Assembly: GCA_040880585.1 (NCBI GenBank)
Contig: JBBDID010000018.1
Coordinates: 1 to 64,000 of the forward strand
Reading direction: 5' to 3'
DNA: 64,000 bases
Origin: Paracrocinitomix sp040880585
Lineage (GTDB): Bacteria > Bacteroidota > Bacteroidia > Flavobacteriales_D > Crocinitomicaceae
Shown here: positions 35,208-43,421 of the stretch, in pieces
Position numbering within the stretch: the stretch's first letter is position 1
How the letters are laid out: every line of letters starts with the position of its first letter
Position numbers and translations under genes: made by a program
The notes under the pieces: generated by a model
What the model was told of the DNA's origin: nothing
Seen by the model: the letters and a program-made list of their open reading frames with translations, nothing else
Databases searched by the model: none

Positions 35208-36688
35208 TTTTTAATCAGCTTAGTTGTGTAGGTATTTGATTCGGTTGTAATGATCAGGATATACATCCCAGCATGTAATTTTGACAAATCTATTTTGTTA
35301 GGGATTGAATTGAAAGAAGCTTGTAAACCTCCATTCATGTCAACAATTTGCAATTGCCCCTTATTATTAAACCCCTCAATGTTTAAGTTGTTCTCAACTA
35401 TTGTTGGATAAATATTCAGGGATTCAGAACTATTAAAGTTTTCAGCACTGAGAGTTAAATCTTCGTACTGAAGATCCGTGATCACTTGAAAATTAAGCAG
35501 TGTATTGTCTTTATCTACCTTTGCTATAAAAAAGTTACCACCTCCGGTTGAATTAAATGCCAACTCGCCAGTTGCTACCACACCGCCATCATAGCAGAAG
35601 TCCATTCCATAAACAACATCTTTTCCTGCTTCTCCGAAATTTTGAATATAAGAAGCCTGGTAGTAATTGGACTGAAGTTTCCCTAAAAAGGCATCCTCTT
35701 TGAAGTCTAAGGTTGCGTAACCAAATGATTTAGTAGATCCTCCGTAATAAATATTATCAAGTGGATCTATTACTAAATCATGAGCAATTTCAACCTCATG
35801 AGAACCTCCAGTCATAGAGGTGTCTCCATACAAAATATTTCCATCTGAACTTATGTTATATATCCAGAAATCATTTAAAAACCCGGTTTGGTCGTAGTAA
35901 TAAGTTCTTGAACCGCCAATAAAATACTCATTTACTGTGTTTTTAACAATTGAGGTGAAATAATCCTCTCTTTCCATTCCGACAACTTTAGACCATCCTA
36001 AGGTACCGTCTATATGGTATTTTAAAATAATACCGTCTTTCATACCATTTCCAAAACTCTCTGTTGAACCAACAACAACTAGGGAATCTCCATCAACAAG
36101 AACAGCATTAGCCACATCATTTTCCATTCCGCCATACGTTCGGGTCCAAACTGTATCGCCAAATTTATCGGTTCTAACCACGTAAATATCTGTGCCACCA
36201 CCTCCATAACTATATGTCTCACCAACAAGTATAAATCCGGAGTCCGGCATTTGCTGCAAATCAAAAGATTTATCCCAATCACCACCTCCGTAAGTTTTTT
36301 CCCAAAGAGGAGTCCCTAACGAATCTGTTTTAACTAAATAGAAATCAAAGCCACCGTTTCCAGAACTATTTGTAAAACCAGATATGGCGTATCCTGAATC
36401 ATTTGTCAAAATAACGGATTCACCCCAATCGGATCCAGTCCCCCCGTAATTATAAGACCATTGGTAATTACCAAGTGAGTCTACTTTGAATAAAAATGCT
36501 TCTGCATTATCGGGTATAAAACTACTGGATGAACCTGTTACTATATAACCGGTATCCAAGCTTTGTTTAATGTCTTTAGCGATATCATAGCCAGTATTAC
36601 CATATGATTTTATAAAGTGAATATTTTGACCTACCCCTGTAGTAGACAAAACACAAAGCACTATAAAAATTAATCCTCTCATCTTCAT
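35204..36688 (-). CDS. Type IX-secreted repeat protein with C-terminal sorting domain
   Basis: A 494-residue secreted protein with a signal peptide ending near residue 20. The body consists of propeller-like repeats of the form YGGTGSDWGESVILTNDSGY (about residues 80-99) and YGGGDWDKSFDLQQMPDSGF (about 133-152), each roughly 50 residues. The C-terminus (SLNIYPTIVENNLNIEGFNN through MYILIITTESNTYTTKLIKN) is a type A sorting domain of the type IX system. It is the last gene of a three-gene operon with overlapping starts and stops. Likely surface-exposed; function unknown. Confidence 0.82.
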   Translation of the reverse strand: MKMRGLIFIVLCVLSTTGVGQNIHFIKSYGNTGYDIAKDIKQSLDTGYIVTGSSSSFIPDNAEAFLFKVDSLGNYQWSYNYGGTGSDWGESVILTNDSGYAISGFTNSSGNGGFDFYLVKTDSLGTPLWEKTYGGGDWDKSFDLQQMPDSGFILVGETYSYGGGGTDIYVVRTDKFGDTVWTRTYGGMENDVANAVLVDGDSLVVVGSTESFGNGMKDGIILKYHIDGTLGWSKVVGMEREDYFTSIVKNTVNEYFIGGSRTYYYDQTGFLNDFWIYNISSDGNILYGDTSMTGGSHEVEIAHDLVIDPLDNIYYGGSTKSFGYATLDFKEDAFLGKLQSNYYQASYIQNFGEAGKDVVYGMDFCYDGGVVATGELAFNSTGGGNFFIAKVDKDNTLLNFQVITDLQYEDLTLSAENFNSSESLNIYPTIVENNLNIEGFNNKGQLQIVDMNGGLQASFNSIPNKIDLSKLHAGMYILIITTESNTYTTKLIKN

Positions 36689-37923
36689 AACCTATAATAC
36701 ATTGAAAAATTAAATCCACGACCGCGGCCGATTTTCTTTGATGCTAATCCGATCACATCAAAAGAGCCCAAACCGAAGTAAAAATTATCCTTTAACCAAT
36801 AATTGACATTTATGCCCCACCTTAAACCTGCAAATCCACCATAAGAAAGACGGGTAGATACACTAAAATCTTTTATGGGTTGGTAATACCCTCCCACGTA
36901 TAAATAAGGGAAATAGTTGGGTACCATAATGGCTTTAAAGCCAAATATTGCCTGTAAAGAATTAGTACTTTGCCGGTCTGCCAATTTCTGAACCACCAGT
37001 TCAAAAGGGAGAACATCTACCTGTCTTCCCATATTTTGATTAACTCCCATTGTATCTAGCCAATCTATATCAAAATCGGTGGTGTCGTCATCCAATAAAT
37101 CCTGAATATTAAATCCGCTATAACTTCTCTGCGCCATGCCAGTATAACTCAAACTGTTTTTGTTCCAAAAGATCATCCCCAAATTATTGATCCTGAAATT
37201 GATGATTTGTTTGTTTTTTGTCTTTCCTTCAAAAATGAAGTTGTAGTCAATATCAATTGAAAATCCGCTGCCCTGAAACGCCCAGTAGGGGAACATTCTG
37301 TCTGTAAAAAAAGCATCTCCGCTTAAAAAAACATCTATCGTATCCAATTCAGGACGTGAATACATCCAACTTTCGTTCAGAGCGCCCTTTAATGTCTTTG
37401 ACCCACTAATATAACTGAGTTGAATACTGGATAAGTTGCTTTTATGATAAAATCCAAGGCTGAATTTTTGGTAGTGCTGATATTGAACAGAAGAGAAGGT
37501 GAAATCCATGGTGTCACCAATATAATTGGAGTTGCCAAAAAGAGCTGTATTAAATAAATCCTCTGTGATATTGGCTGAGAAGTAATGGTTGTCTGAAAAG
37601 GATAACTTCATGCCATAATCTTCTTTTTTAAAAAGATGTATGTCAGGACTGTAACTATCAATGCGTTGCTCCATTTCTCCACCGAACACATTTGCACCTT
37701 TCAGGCGATTAGCCATCTGGGTTTTAAGTTCCGTACTGATATCACCCCCAAAAATAAATTTATCCATGAACTCGTTTGAAAACCGATTGCTGCTATAGCT
37801 GTTATAGGAAATGAACTTAACTTGGGCTTGATCGTTAACCGTATCTTCAAATACAAAAGTAGGCTCTTGCGAAAATCCTGAAATAGCAAACATCAATAGT
37901 ATTATGACCCACCTACTTTTCAT
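36685..37923 (-). CDS. DUF5723-like outer-membrane beta-barrel protein
   Basis: A 412-residue protein with a signal peptide (VIILLMFAISGFSQ, cleavage near 18). The rest is dominated by alternating beta strands rich in aromatic residues, ending RGRGFNFSMYYRL with the terminal aromatic pattern of outer-membrane barrels. The pattern SYSSNRFSNEFMDKFIFGGDI fits the DUF5723 family of Bacteroidota. It overlaps both neighbours by four bases, so the three products are probably made together and may form one envelope assembly. Confidence 0.75.
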   Translation of the reverse strand: MKSRWVIILLMFAISGFSQEPTFVFEDTVNDQAQVKFISYNSYSSNRFSNEFMDKFIFGGDISTELKTQMANRLKGANVFGGEMEQRIDSYSPDIHLFKKEDYGMKLSFSDNHYFSANITEDLFNTALFGNSNYIGDTMDFTFSSVQYQHYQKFSLGFYHKSNLSSIQLSYISGSKTLKGALNESWMYSRPELDTIDVFLSGDAFFTDRMFPYWAFQGSGFSIDIDYNFIFEGKTKNKQIINFRINNLGMIFWNKNSLSYTGMAQRSYSGFNIQDLLDDDTTDFDIDWLDTMGVNQNMGRQVDVLPFELVVQKLADRQSTNSLQAIFGFKAIMVPNYFPYLYVGGYYQPIKDFSVSTRLSYGGFAGLRWGINVNYWLKDNFYFGLGSFDVIGLASKKIGRGRGFNFSMYYRL

Positions 37924-39491
37924 AAATGAATATCGATATCCAGGTTAGAACGCAAATTAAAATCAAAATAAGCGTCAGATTTTATCTTTACTTTATTGTT
38001 ATTGTCTGAACTGAAAGATAAAATCACAGCTATTTTGGTGGCTGCAGCAATATTTTCAATGTATTCTCGGCTCAATAAGTAAATTACAGTACCGGATGAG
38101 GGTTGTGTTGCAAAAGTGGTTGGGTCGTACATGCCTGCATTGATTGAGCCATCACCACTTAAAGAATCGATCAGTTCATCATATTCATTCAATAAATACA
38201 AACTGGCACTGGCTCCAATAGGAAAACCATTTTGGTATGATAAAGTGATTTCAGCCTCATTTTCAGTATATGAAACCCCGGTATTGTATGAGATATTAAA
38301 GGTATCAGTGAGTAGTAGGTCATTTGCGCCAAATTCAAGTGGAAATTCTCCATTCAGAACAATCTCCATCAAAGAGCCGGGAAATAATTCATCACTGCCG
38401 GCAGTGACATTTCCATCAGGATTGATCTTCAACTCATAACCCAGATAAATAGAATCGGGCAAATTTTCAATGAAGGAGGTAATCGTTGAATTGCTATTGT
38501 TAATCGCGATTGGATATTCTGAAGGAACATAATCATACAAACCTCCGGAAGACGGGTTGATGTTTATTGAACTGCCCAATAGGGGAAAGCTTAAATTTGC
38601 AGAGGAACCGTTTTTGGAATTATATCCTTTGAGTTGAGATATTTTTGCTTGGGCAATTAAATTAAAACCGTTTTTTATAATAATGTTCAGGTCAATTGAA
38701 TCAATGTCAATGCTTCCGCCTAAAACAGAATTCATAAAAGGCAGGTCAAAACCGGTAGTGTCTGTTATTGTGTAACTTCCAAAATAGCCTTTAGCATAAT
38801 CAGGAATTAATTCTTTAAATGTTACTTCATAGACAATGCTGTCCTGATTGGTTACAGTATAGGAGTCTGTATCTTCATTAGAGCTAACAATAATATCTCC
38901 GGATATGGTATTGATCAAATTTCCTGATATTCCGGTAAGATCCATATCAAAACCACTGATATTAATTATTTCAGAAGCGGTTGAGGGATTAGATTGAGTT
39001 CCGGCATCCAAATTGAAGGCCTTATAGAAAGGGCTGCCTTGATCGAGAATGGTTGGAAAATCAAAAGCAACCGTAGCTTTACCCGGCCAGGGACTTTTGA
39101 TGGTCATTTCAATCTCCCCTGATTTTACAATCACTCTTTTCAACTCGATTTCTCCCAACTCATATTTTTGATCATAATCATCTCCGTAAGTAAATGCAGG
39201 GTTGACCGTAATGGAAGAGAAATTAACTGCTGTTTTTTGAATAATAGTGGTGTCAGGCAATTCAATGAGGGTGTCTAATGAAAAACTAAAAACAGATTCA
39301 TTGTAGATAATAGAGAGATATTCTTGAGAATTTGACGTTGTGTATTCAGGTGGGATCAGGTCATTCAAGGTGAGCCGACCATGCACCAAAGGCGCCGTCC
39401 AATTGGTGTTCCAGTTCGTTTTTTCTTTTTTACAAGCGATAAGGGCAAGTAGTATAAAAGTAAATGCGATTGTTCGTTGTAAATTCCTCAT
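37920..39491 (-). CDS. Large lipoprotein of unknown function
   Basis: A 523-residue predicted lipoprotein (FILLALIACKKEK; lipidated Cys near 20). The mature part is acidic and beta-rich, with many Ser/Thr/Asp-rich strands such as TFKELIPDYAKGYFGSYTIT, and no recognised catalytic motif. As first gene of the operon with the DUF5723 barrel and the type IX-secreted protein, it may be an envelope partner of both. Function not assigned. Confidence 0.72.
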   Translation of the reverse strand: MRNLQRTIAFTFILLALIACKKEKTNWNTNWTAPLVHGRLTLNDLIPPEYTTSNSQEYLSIIYNESVFSFSLDTLIELPDTTIIQKTAVNFSSITVNPAFTYGDDYDQKYELGEIELKRVIVKSGEIEMTIKSPWPGKATVAFDFPTILDQGSPFYKAFNLDAGTQSNPSTASEIINISGFDMDLTGISGNLINTISGDIIVSSNEDTDSYTVTNQDSIVYEVTFKELIPDYAKGYFGSYTITDTTGFDLPFMNSVLGGSIDIDSIDLNIIIKNGFNLIAQAKISQLKGYNSKNGSSANLSFPLLGSSININPSSGGLYDYVPSEYPIAINNSNSTITSFIENLPDSIYLGYELKINPDGNVTAGSDELFPGSLMEIVLNGEFPLEFGANDLLLTDTFNISYNTGVSYTENEAEITLSYQNGFPIGASASLYLLNEYDELIDSLSGDGSINAGMYDPTTFATQPSSGTVIYLLSREYIENIAAATKIAVILSFSSDNNNKVKIKSDAYFDFNLRSNLDIDIHL

Positions 39492-39618
39492 GAATCCTTT
39501 AAAATGGATAACGAAAGTAAAGATAAAATAGTTTGTTTTGAAAGAAGGAGGGATCAGAATTTATTTAGTTTCATGTAAAGACTTTTTTATGACACGCTTA
39601 TCTTTGTCAAAACAACTT

Positions 39619-40080
39619 ATGGTGAAATATCGCTTATTAGAGCCGAAAGAATTAAAAGCATTAGAAGATGATTTTGTCAATTATCTTGTGGTGCAAGGTA
39701 TTACAGCAGATGAATGGGAAAAACTCAAAAAAGAAGAAGTTGAAAAAGCAGAGCGAATCACCGATTTGTTTAGTGATGTGGTTTTTGAAAAAATAATGCG
39801 CAACACGCAGTTTTTGGATTTTGTCAGTCCTTCCAATATTCAAAGTATACAGTGCGGTTCTGATAAAATGGTAATGGTGGGAATTCAAGCTAAATCCACA
39901 CATATTGATTTGAGCAAAACGCCCATTAGCGAATTAAATCCGGATGAATTTCAATTATTTAAAGGAGAAAAATACTATGAAGGTGTCAGAGAAGAAGAAT
40001 TATTTAAAATGACGGAAAAGGGCTATCAAATTTCAGATGGACAATTATTCAAGAAACTCATACTGGTCACCGTTGAATAA
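39619..40080 (+). CDS. DUF6495-like small protein
   Basis: A 153-residue soluble protein resembling DUF6495 of Bacteroidota: MVKYRLLEPKELKALEDDFV at the N-terminus, ITADEWEKLKKEE near 28, and the central FLDFVSPSNIQSIQCGSDKM. Family members tend to begin with MKYR, which supports ATG 39619; starts at 39589 (ATG) or 39538 (TTG) are possible. No signal peptide. Function unknown. Confidence 0.72.
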   Translation: MVKYRLLEPKELKALEDDFVNYLVVQGITADEWEKLKKEEVEKAERITDLFSDVVFEKIMRNTQFLDFVSPSNIQSIQCGSDKMVMVGIQAKSTHIDLSKTPISELNPDEFQLFKGEKYYEGVREEELFKMTEKGYQISDGQLFKKLILVTVE

Positions 40081-40115
40081 TTCTTCTATCTTTAAAAATC
40101 AAATTTAAAACAAAG

Positions 40116-40667
40116 ATGGAAGCAAGAACAGTTGATTATTCAAGAACGACTATAACGGAGTTGATGATTCCGTCTTTTGCCAATTTCTCAGGAAAAGTGC
40201 ATGGTGGTATTTTACTTTCTTTAATGGATAAGGTGGCCTATGTTTGTGCTTCAAAGCATTCTGGCGCTTATTGTGTAACAGTTTCAGTAGACGGAGTTGA
40301 GTTTAAAGAGGCGGTGGAGGTAGGGGAGCTGGTTAGCTTGTCGGCATCCATTAATTATGTAGGGAATTCATCTATGATTATAGGAATACGGGTAGAATCT
40401 TTAAAGCCCAAAAGCGGTGAAAGAAAGCACACCAACTCCTGTTATTTTACTATGGTGGCAAAGAATGATGACGGATCACTTAAAACGGTTCCCAAATTAA
40501 TTCTCGAAAACCCGCAGGATGTTCGTCGTTTTTATGACGGAAAAACCCTAAAGCGCTTGCGAAGACAAATCACAGAAGTGCTGGATGCCGAAGTTAAATC
40601 TATCAGTGATGACGAAATGATTACTAAAATTAAAGATGATCGTTGTTTGGTAAAATACCTTAGCTAG
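40116..40667 (+). CDS. Acyl-CoA thioesterase (hotdog fold, YciA-like)
   Basis: A 183-residue protein. The hotdog domain (about residues 1-125) has the class signature NFSGKVHGGILLSLMDKVAYVCASKHSG, with the catalytic Asp expected in LMDK. VEFKEAVEVGELVSLSASINYVG is the typical second strand pair. Such enzymes hydrolyse acyl-CoA thioesters and act as hexamers. A ~55-residue C-terminal extension follows and is not recognised. Confidence 0.88.
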   Translation: MEARTVDYSRTTITELMIPSFANFSGKVHGGILLSLMDKVAYVCASKHSGAYCVTVSVDGVEFKEAVEVGELVSLSASINYVGNSSMIIGIRVESLKPKSGERKHTNSCYFTMVAKNDDGSLKTVPKLILENPQDVRRFYDGKTLKRLRRQITEVLDAEVKSISDDEMITKIKDDRCLVKYLS

Positions 40668-40816
40668 ACTAACCGCCAGGGAGCTACTGTAACCATTTTA
40701 ATACATCCCGTTATTTATTTGAAAAAGCACATTTGCTTTAGTGACATATTTATTTATGTGGTTTTAAAAGGAGTTCGTTCGTTCCCGATACAGGAAAGTC
40801 CGGACTCTTTTTAATT

Positions 40817-41800
40817 TCAACAAAACCAGTAAGTTTTATACATTTTTAAATGTTGTAGCTGTTCGTCAATCTCTTTTTGTTCAACAGGATTAGAAACAGC
40901 AATGATCAATTGTGTTTTTTCAGGATTTTCCAGAGTGTGGCTTGCTGAAATTTGCACTTCATAGATGAAATGGCCTATTTTCTTTGGGTTGTCCGTAATC
41001 CATTGAAAATTTACACCATATTTTCTTAGTTCTTTTGCAATACGTTTTCCTCTATTACCGGCTCCCCAAATACAAAGCACATGATGTGGGGAATAATCTA
41101 TTGCTATAAAATGTCTGACTTTTAGAGTTGTGAAAGTATTGTCGGCGTAATTTGGATCATTTCTGGAAGTACGCTCAGGATAATCGCGCCATTGATGCAG
41201 CACATCCGGTAATCCGATCAGTTCAATACCATTGGCGTAAGCTTTGAAGCAAAGATCATAATCTTCAGGATATTCAAGAGATTGAAAACCTCCGAGACGA
41301 CTTAGAGTAGAGCGGTGCATCATCCAGTTGGGTGAGGGCAATACACACTCTTTATAGATGAATTCATAGTGATCTTGCCGATCCATTCGTTGATTTAACC
41401 ATTCTTCATATTTTTTATAACCGCCTCCCAATGGCTGCGCTGAGAAGTAACGAACCTTGGAGGTAATAATGGCTTCTTTTTTTTCTTGCAATCCATTGGC
41501 CAGTTTTTCCAGTTTTTGAGGGTGCATGACGTCATCTGCATCCATTCTACTGATAAATTCCCCACAGCTATGTGTAAAAGCGTGAGACAAGGCGTCAATG
41601 ATTCCTCTGCCCGGATTTCTAAAACATTTTACGCGGCTATCTTCTTGACTATAGTGCTGTAAAATCTCAAAAGAAGTGTCGGTTGAATGATCATCAACAG
41701 CAATTAACTCCCAATTATCTGTGCTTTGGAGTAGGATAGAAGCAATCGTTTCTTTCAAAACAGGGGCTGCATTTTTAACCGGCATTACGATTGAAATCAT
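40817..41800 (-). CDS. Family 2 glycosyltransferase
   Basis: A 327-residue enzyme with the GT-A fold: MISIVMPVKNAAPVLKETI at the start, AVDDHSTD near 38-45 and the metal-binding FISRMDADDVMHP near 80-92. GYEDYDLCF-type LEYPEDYDLCFKAYANG lies near 176-192. About 90 residues after the catalytic domain include ILCIWGAGNRGKRIAKEL-like HVLCIWGAGNRGKRIAKEL, a nucleotide-binding-looking motif, so the C-terminus may hold a second domain. Upstream ATGs 36 bases earlier would add residues before the fold. TATCTTTG at 41935-41942 is a plausible -7 box. Confidence 0.87.
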   Translation of the reverse strand: MISIVMPVKNAAPVLKETIASILLQSTDNWELIAVDDHSTDTSFEILQHYSQEDSRVKCFRNPGRGIIDALSHAFTHSCGEFISRMDADDVMHPQKLEKLANGLQEKKEAIITSKVRYFSAQPLGGGYKKYEEWLNQRMDRQDHYEFIYKECVLPSPNWMMHRSTLSRLGGFQSLEYPEDYDLCFKAYANGIELIGLPDVLHQWRDYPERTSRNDPNYADNTFTTLKVRHFIAIDYSPHHVLCIWGAGNRGKRIAKELRKYGVNFQWITDNPKKIGHFIYEVQISASHTLENPEKTQLIIAVSNPVEQKEIDEQLQHLKMYKTYWFC

Positions 41801-42016
41801 GCTACAAATTAGGTAAATTGTTAAATTTAATGACAAAAAGCCGTTGATACAGCCGGTAAGAGCATTCGTAAACAGTAGCTAAAACAGTATCAAATAGCTG
41901 CTTATCCGAATTCAACGCTATGCTTTTCATAGGGCAAAGATAAAGGAGAGATACGACTTGCCTGCTTATTCACCGCTAAAAAGCTACTTTTGTAGTTGTA
42001 ATTCGTTAAGAAAGTA

Positions 42017-42916
42017 ATGAGAATAGGTGTGTTGATTATATGGTTGAGTAGTTGCTTTGTTTCTTTTGCTGATGAAGAGTTAAAAGAAGCAAAATGGTTG
42101 TCTGATTTTTTTAATTCAGGACTGACCAAAGCTGAAGCAGTTTGGAAGCACGAGGAGCCTGCTTATTACAATAAAGATGAAAAAAAAACGGTAGTATTTG
42201 ACTTTAAAAAGCAGGTTTACAGCATAAAATATACCCTTACGTATACAGAAAACTGGGAAGTGTTGACAAAAGAAGGAACACAGAATCCTCCTCTAATGGA
42301 AAAAACCTATCCTACTTCTGTGGTTAATAATTGGACACGCTTCAAAGAGACCGGAACCTATGAAGAAGTCTTCTATAGAGATATCCCCAACTGGTTGGTG
42401 TTTAAAAACCTGGACACTTTACTCATCAGTATTGCAAGCTTAGAAGTAAAGCCGGCCATTAACGCTTTATTGTGGTCGGATGAGCAAAAATACATTCGAA
42501 AACTTTTTCGAAGGAATAAAATGATGAGTGCAAATGTCTGGAAACAATTTATTTATGACAAAAGAAGAAGAGTGATTGGCATTGATACACCTTATTTATC
42601 TGCCAATTGCCAGATAAAAAAACAAGATAGCCACAGCGCATATCATGTTGTATTTCAAAATGAAAATGGAGATGAACTAATTGTATACCCTTGTCTAAAC
42701 ACGATTCACCCTATGCTGATGGATGGTGTGCTGTTCAGGTTGAATGATAAAGAGCGAATCGTATTTAATTTTGCAGTAAATGAGATGATGCACCGCTTTG
42801 CTCCGGATATTTTCAGAGATCCGGATGTGGTGATTCAGCAGTTTCTTTTAGCAGTAGAAGAGTATGTGGGAAAGTCTTTAGAAAGACTGGAGAACTCAAA
42901 AGTAGATAATGAGTAA
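42017..42916 (+). CDS. Exported protein of unknown function
   Basis: A 299-residue protein with an N-terminal signal peptide (MRIGVLIIWLSSCFVSFA) and no membrane segment after it. The body is rich in charged and aromatic residues (for example NWTRFKETGTYEEVFYRDIP near 110). I do not recognise a family. The last eight bases overlap the next gene, which suggests coexpression. A TACTTTTG -7-like box lies at 41985-41992. Confidence 0.65.
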   Translation: MRIGVLIIWLSSCFVSFADEELKEAKWLSDFFNSGLTKAEAVWKHEEPAYYNKDEKKTVVFDFKKQVYSIKYTLTYTENWEVLTKEGTQNPPLMEKTYPTSVVNNWTRFKETGTYEEVFYRDIPNWLVFKNLDTLLISIASLEVKPAINALLWSDEQKYIRKLFRRNKMMSANVWKQFIYDKRRRVIGIDTPYLSANCQIKKQDSHSAYHVVFQNENGDELIVYPCLNTIHPMLMDGVLFRLNDKERIVFNFAVNEMMHRFAPDIFRDPDVVIQQFLLAVEEYVGKSLERLENSKVDNE

Positions 42917-43421
42917 GAGACATCTAAAGAAATACTTAGAAGATCTATCTAAACCTGAGCTTGAAGATCAAATTCTTGAATTACACGATCGATTAAAAGA
43001 GGTCAAACAATTTTACGCTTTTGTTTTTAATCCCAATGAAGAGAAGATGATGGAGGAGGCAAAAATGAAAATTTCGTTGGAGTATTTTCCCGTAGGCAAA
43101 CGAAAAAAAGCAAAAAAGAGACGTTCTGTTGCTCAAAAACAGATCAAAGAATTCATCAAACTAGGCGTGGATCCTTTGCGGATTGCTGACTTGATGTTAT
43201 ACAACCTTGAAGTTGCGATAGCCTATAACGAAGAATCACCCATGAAGCAAGCTGCTTTCTACCGTTCCATGCTTAAGTCATTTCAGGATATGGTAAAATT
43301 TGTGGATGATAATGCCTTAAAAGACCACTTTATGACACGCATTGAAAAAATTGTTGATACTGTTTACCTTCAGCAATGGATCAATAAATCAGCCTTTGAA
43401 GATGTGATGAGTAAACAGTAA
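42909..43421 (+). CDS. DUF6155-like protein
   Basis: A 170-residue helical, highly charged cytoplasmic protein. Its start MSKRHLKKYLEDLSKPELED and the FYAFVFNPNEEKMMEEAKMK segment fit the DUF6155 family of Bacteroidota. A basic stretch KRKKAKKRR near residue 61 may contact nucleic acid. Function unknown. It ends immediately before the convergent S46 peptidase gene, leaving no spacer. Confidence 0.78.
   Translation: MSKRHLKKYLEDLSKPELEDQILELHDRLKEVKQFYAFVFNPNEEKMMEEAKMKISLEYFPVGKRKKAKKRRSVAQKQIKEFIKLGVDPLRIADLMLYNLEVAIAYNEESPMKQAAFYRSMLKSFQDMVKFVDDNALKDHFMTRIEKIVDTVYLQQWINKSAFEDVMSKQ

Noticed and set aside
40768..40812. Sequence caggaaagtccggactc resembling the conserved 5' part of RNase P RNA
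   Set aside because: Only about 15 bases match; the rest of the RNA is absent, and the stretch is more likely a hairpin between two genes.
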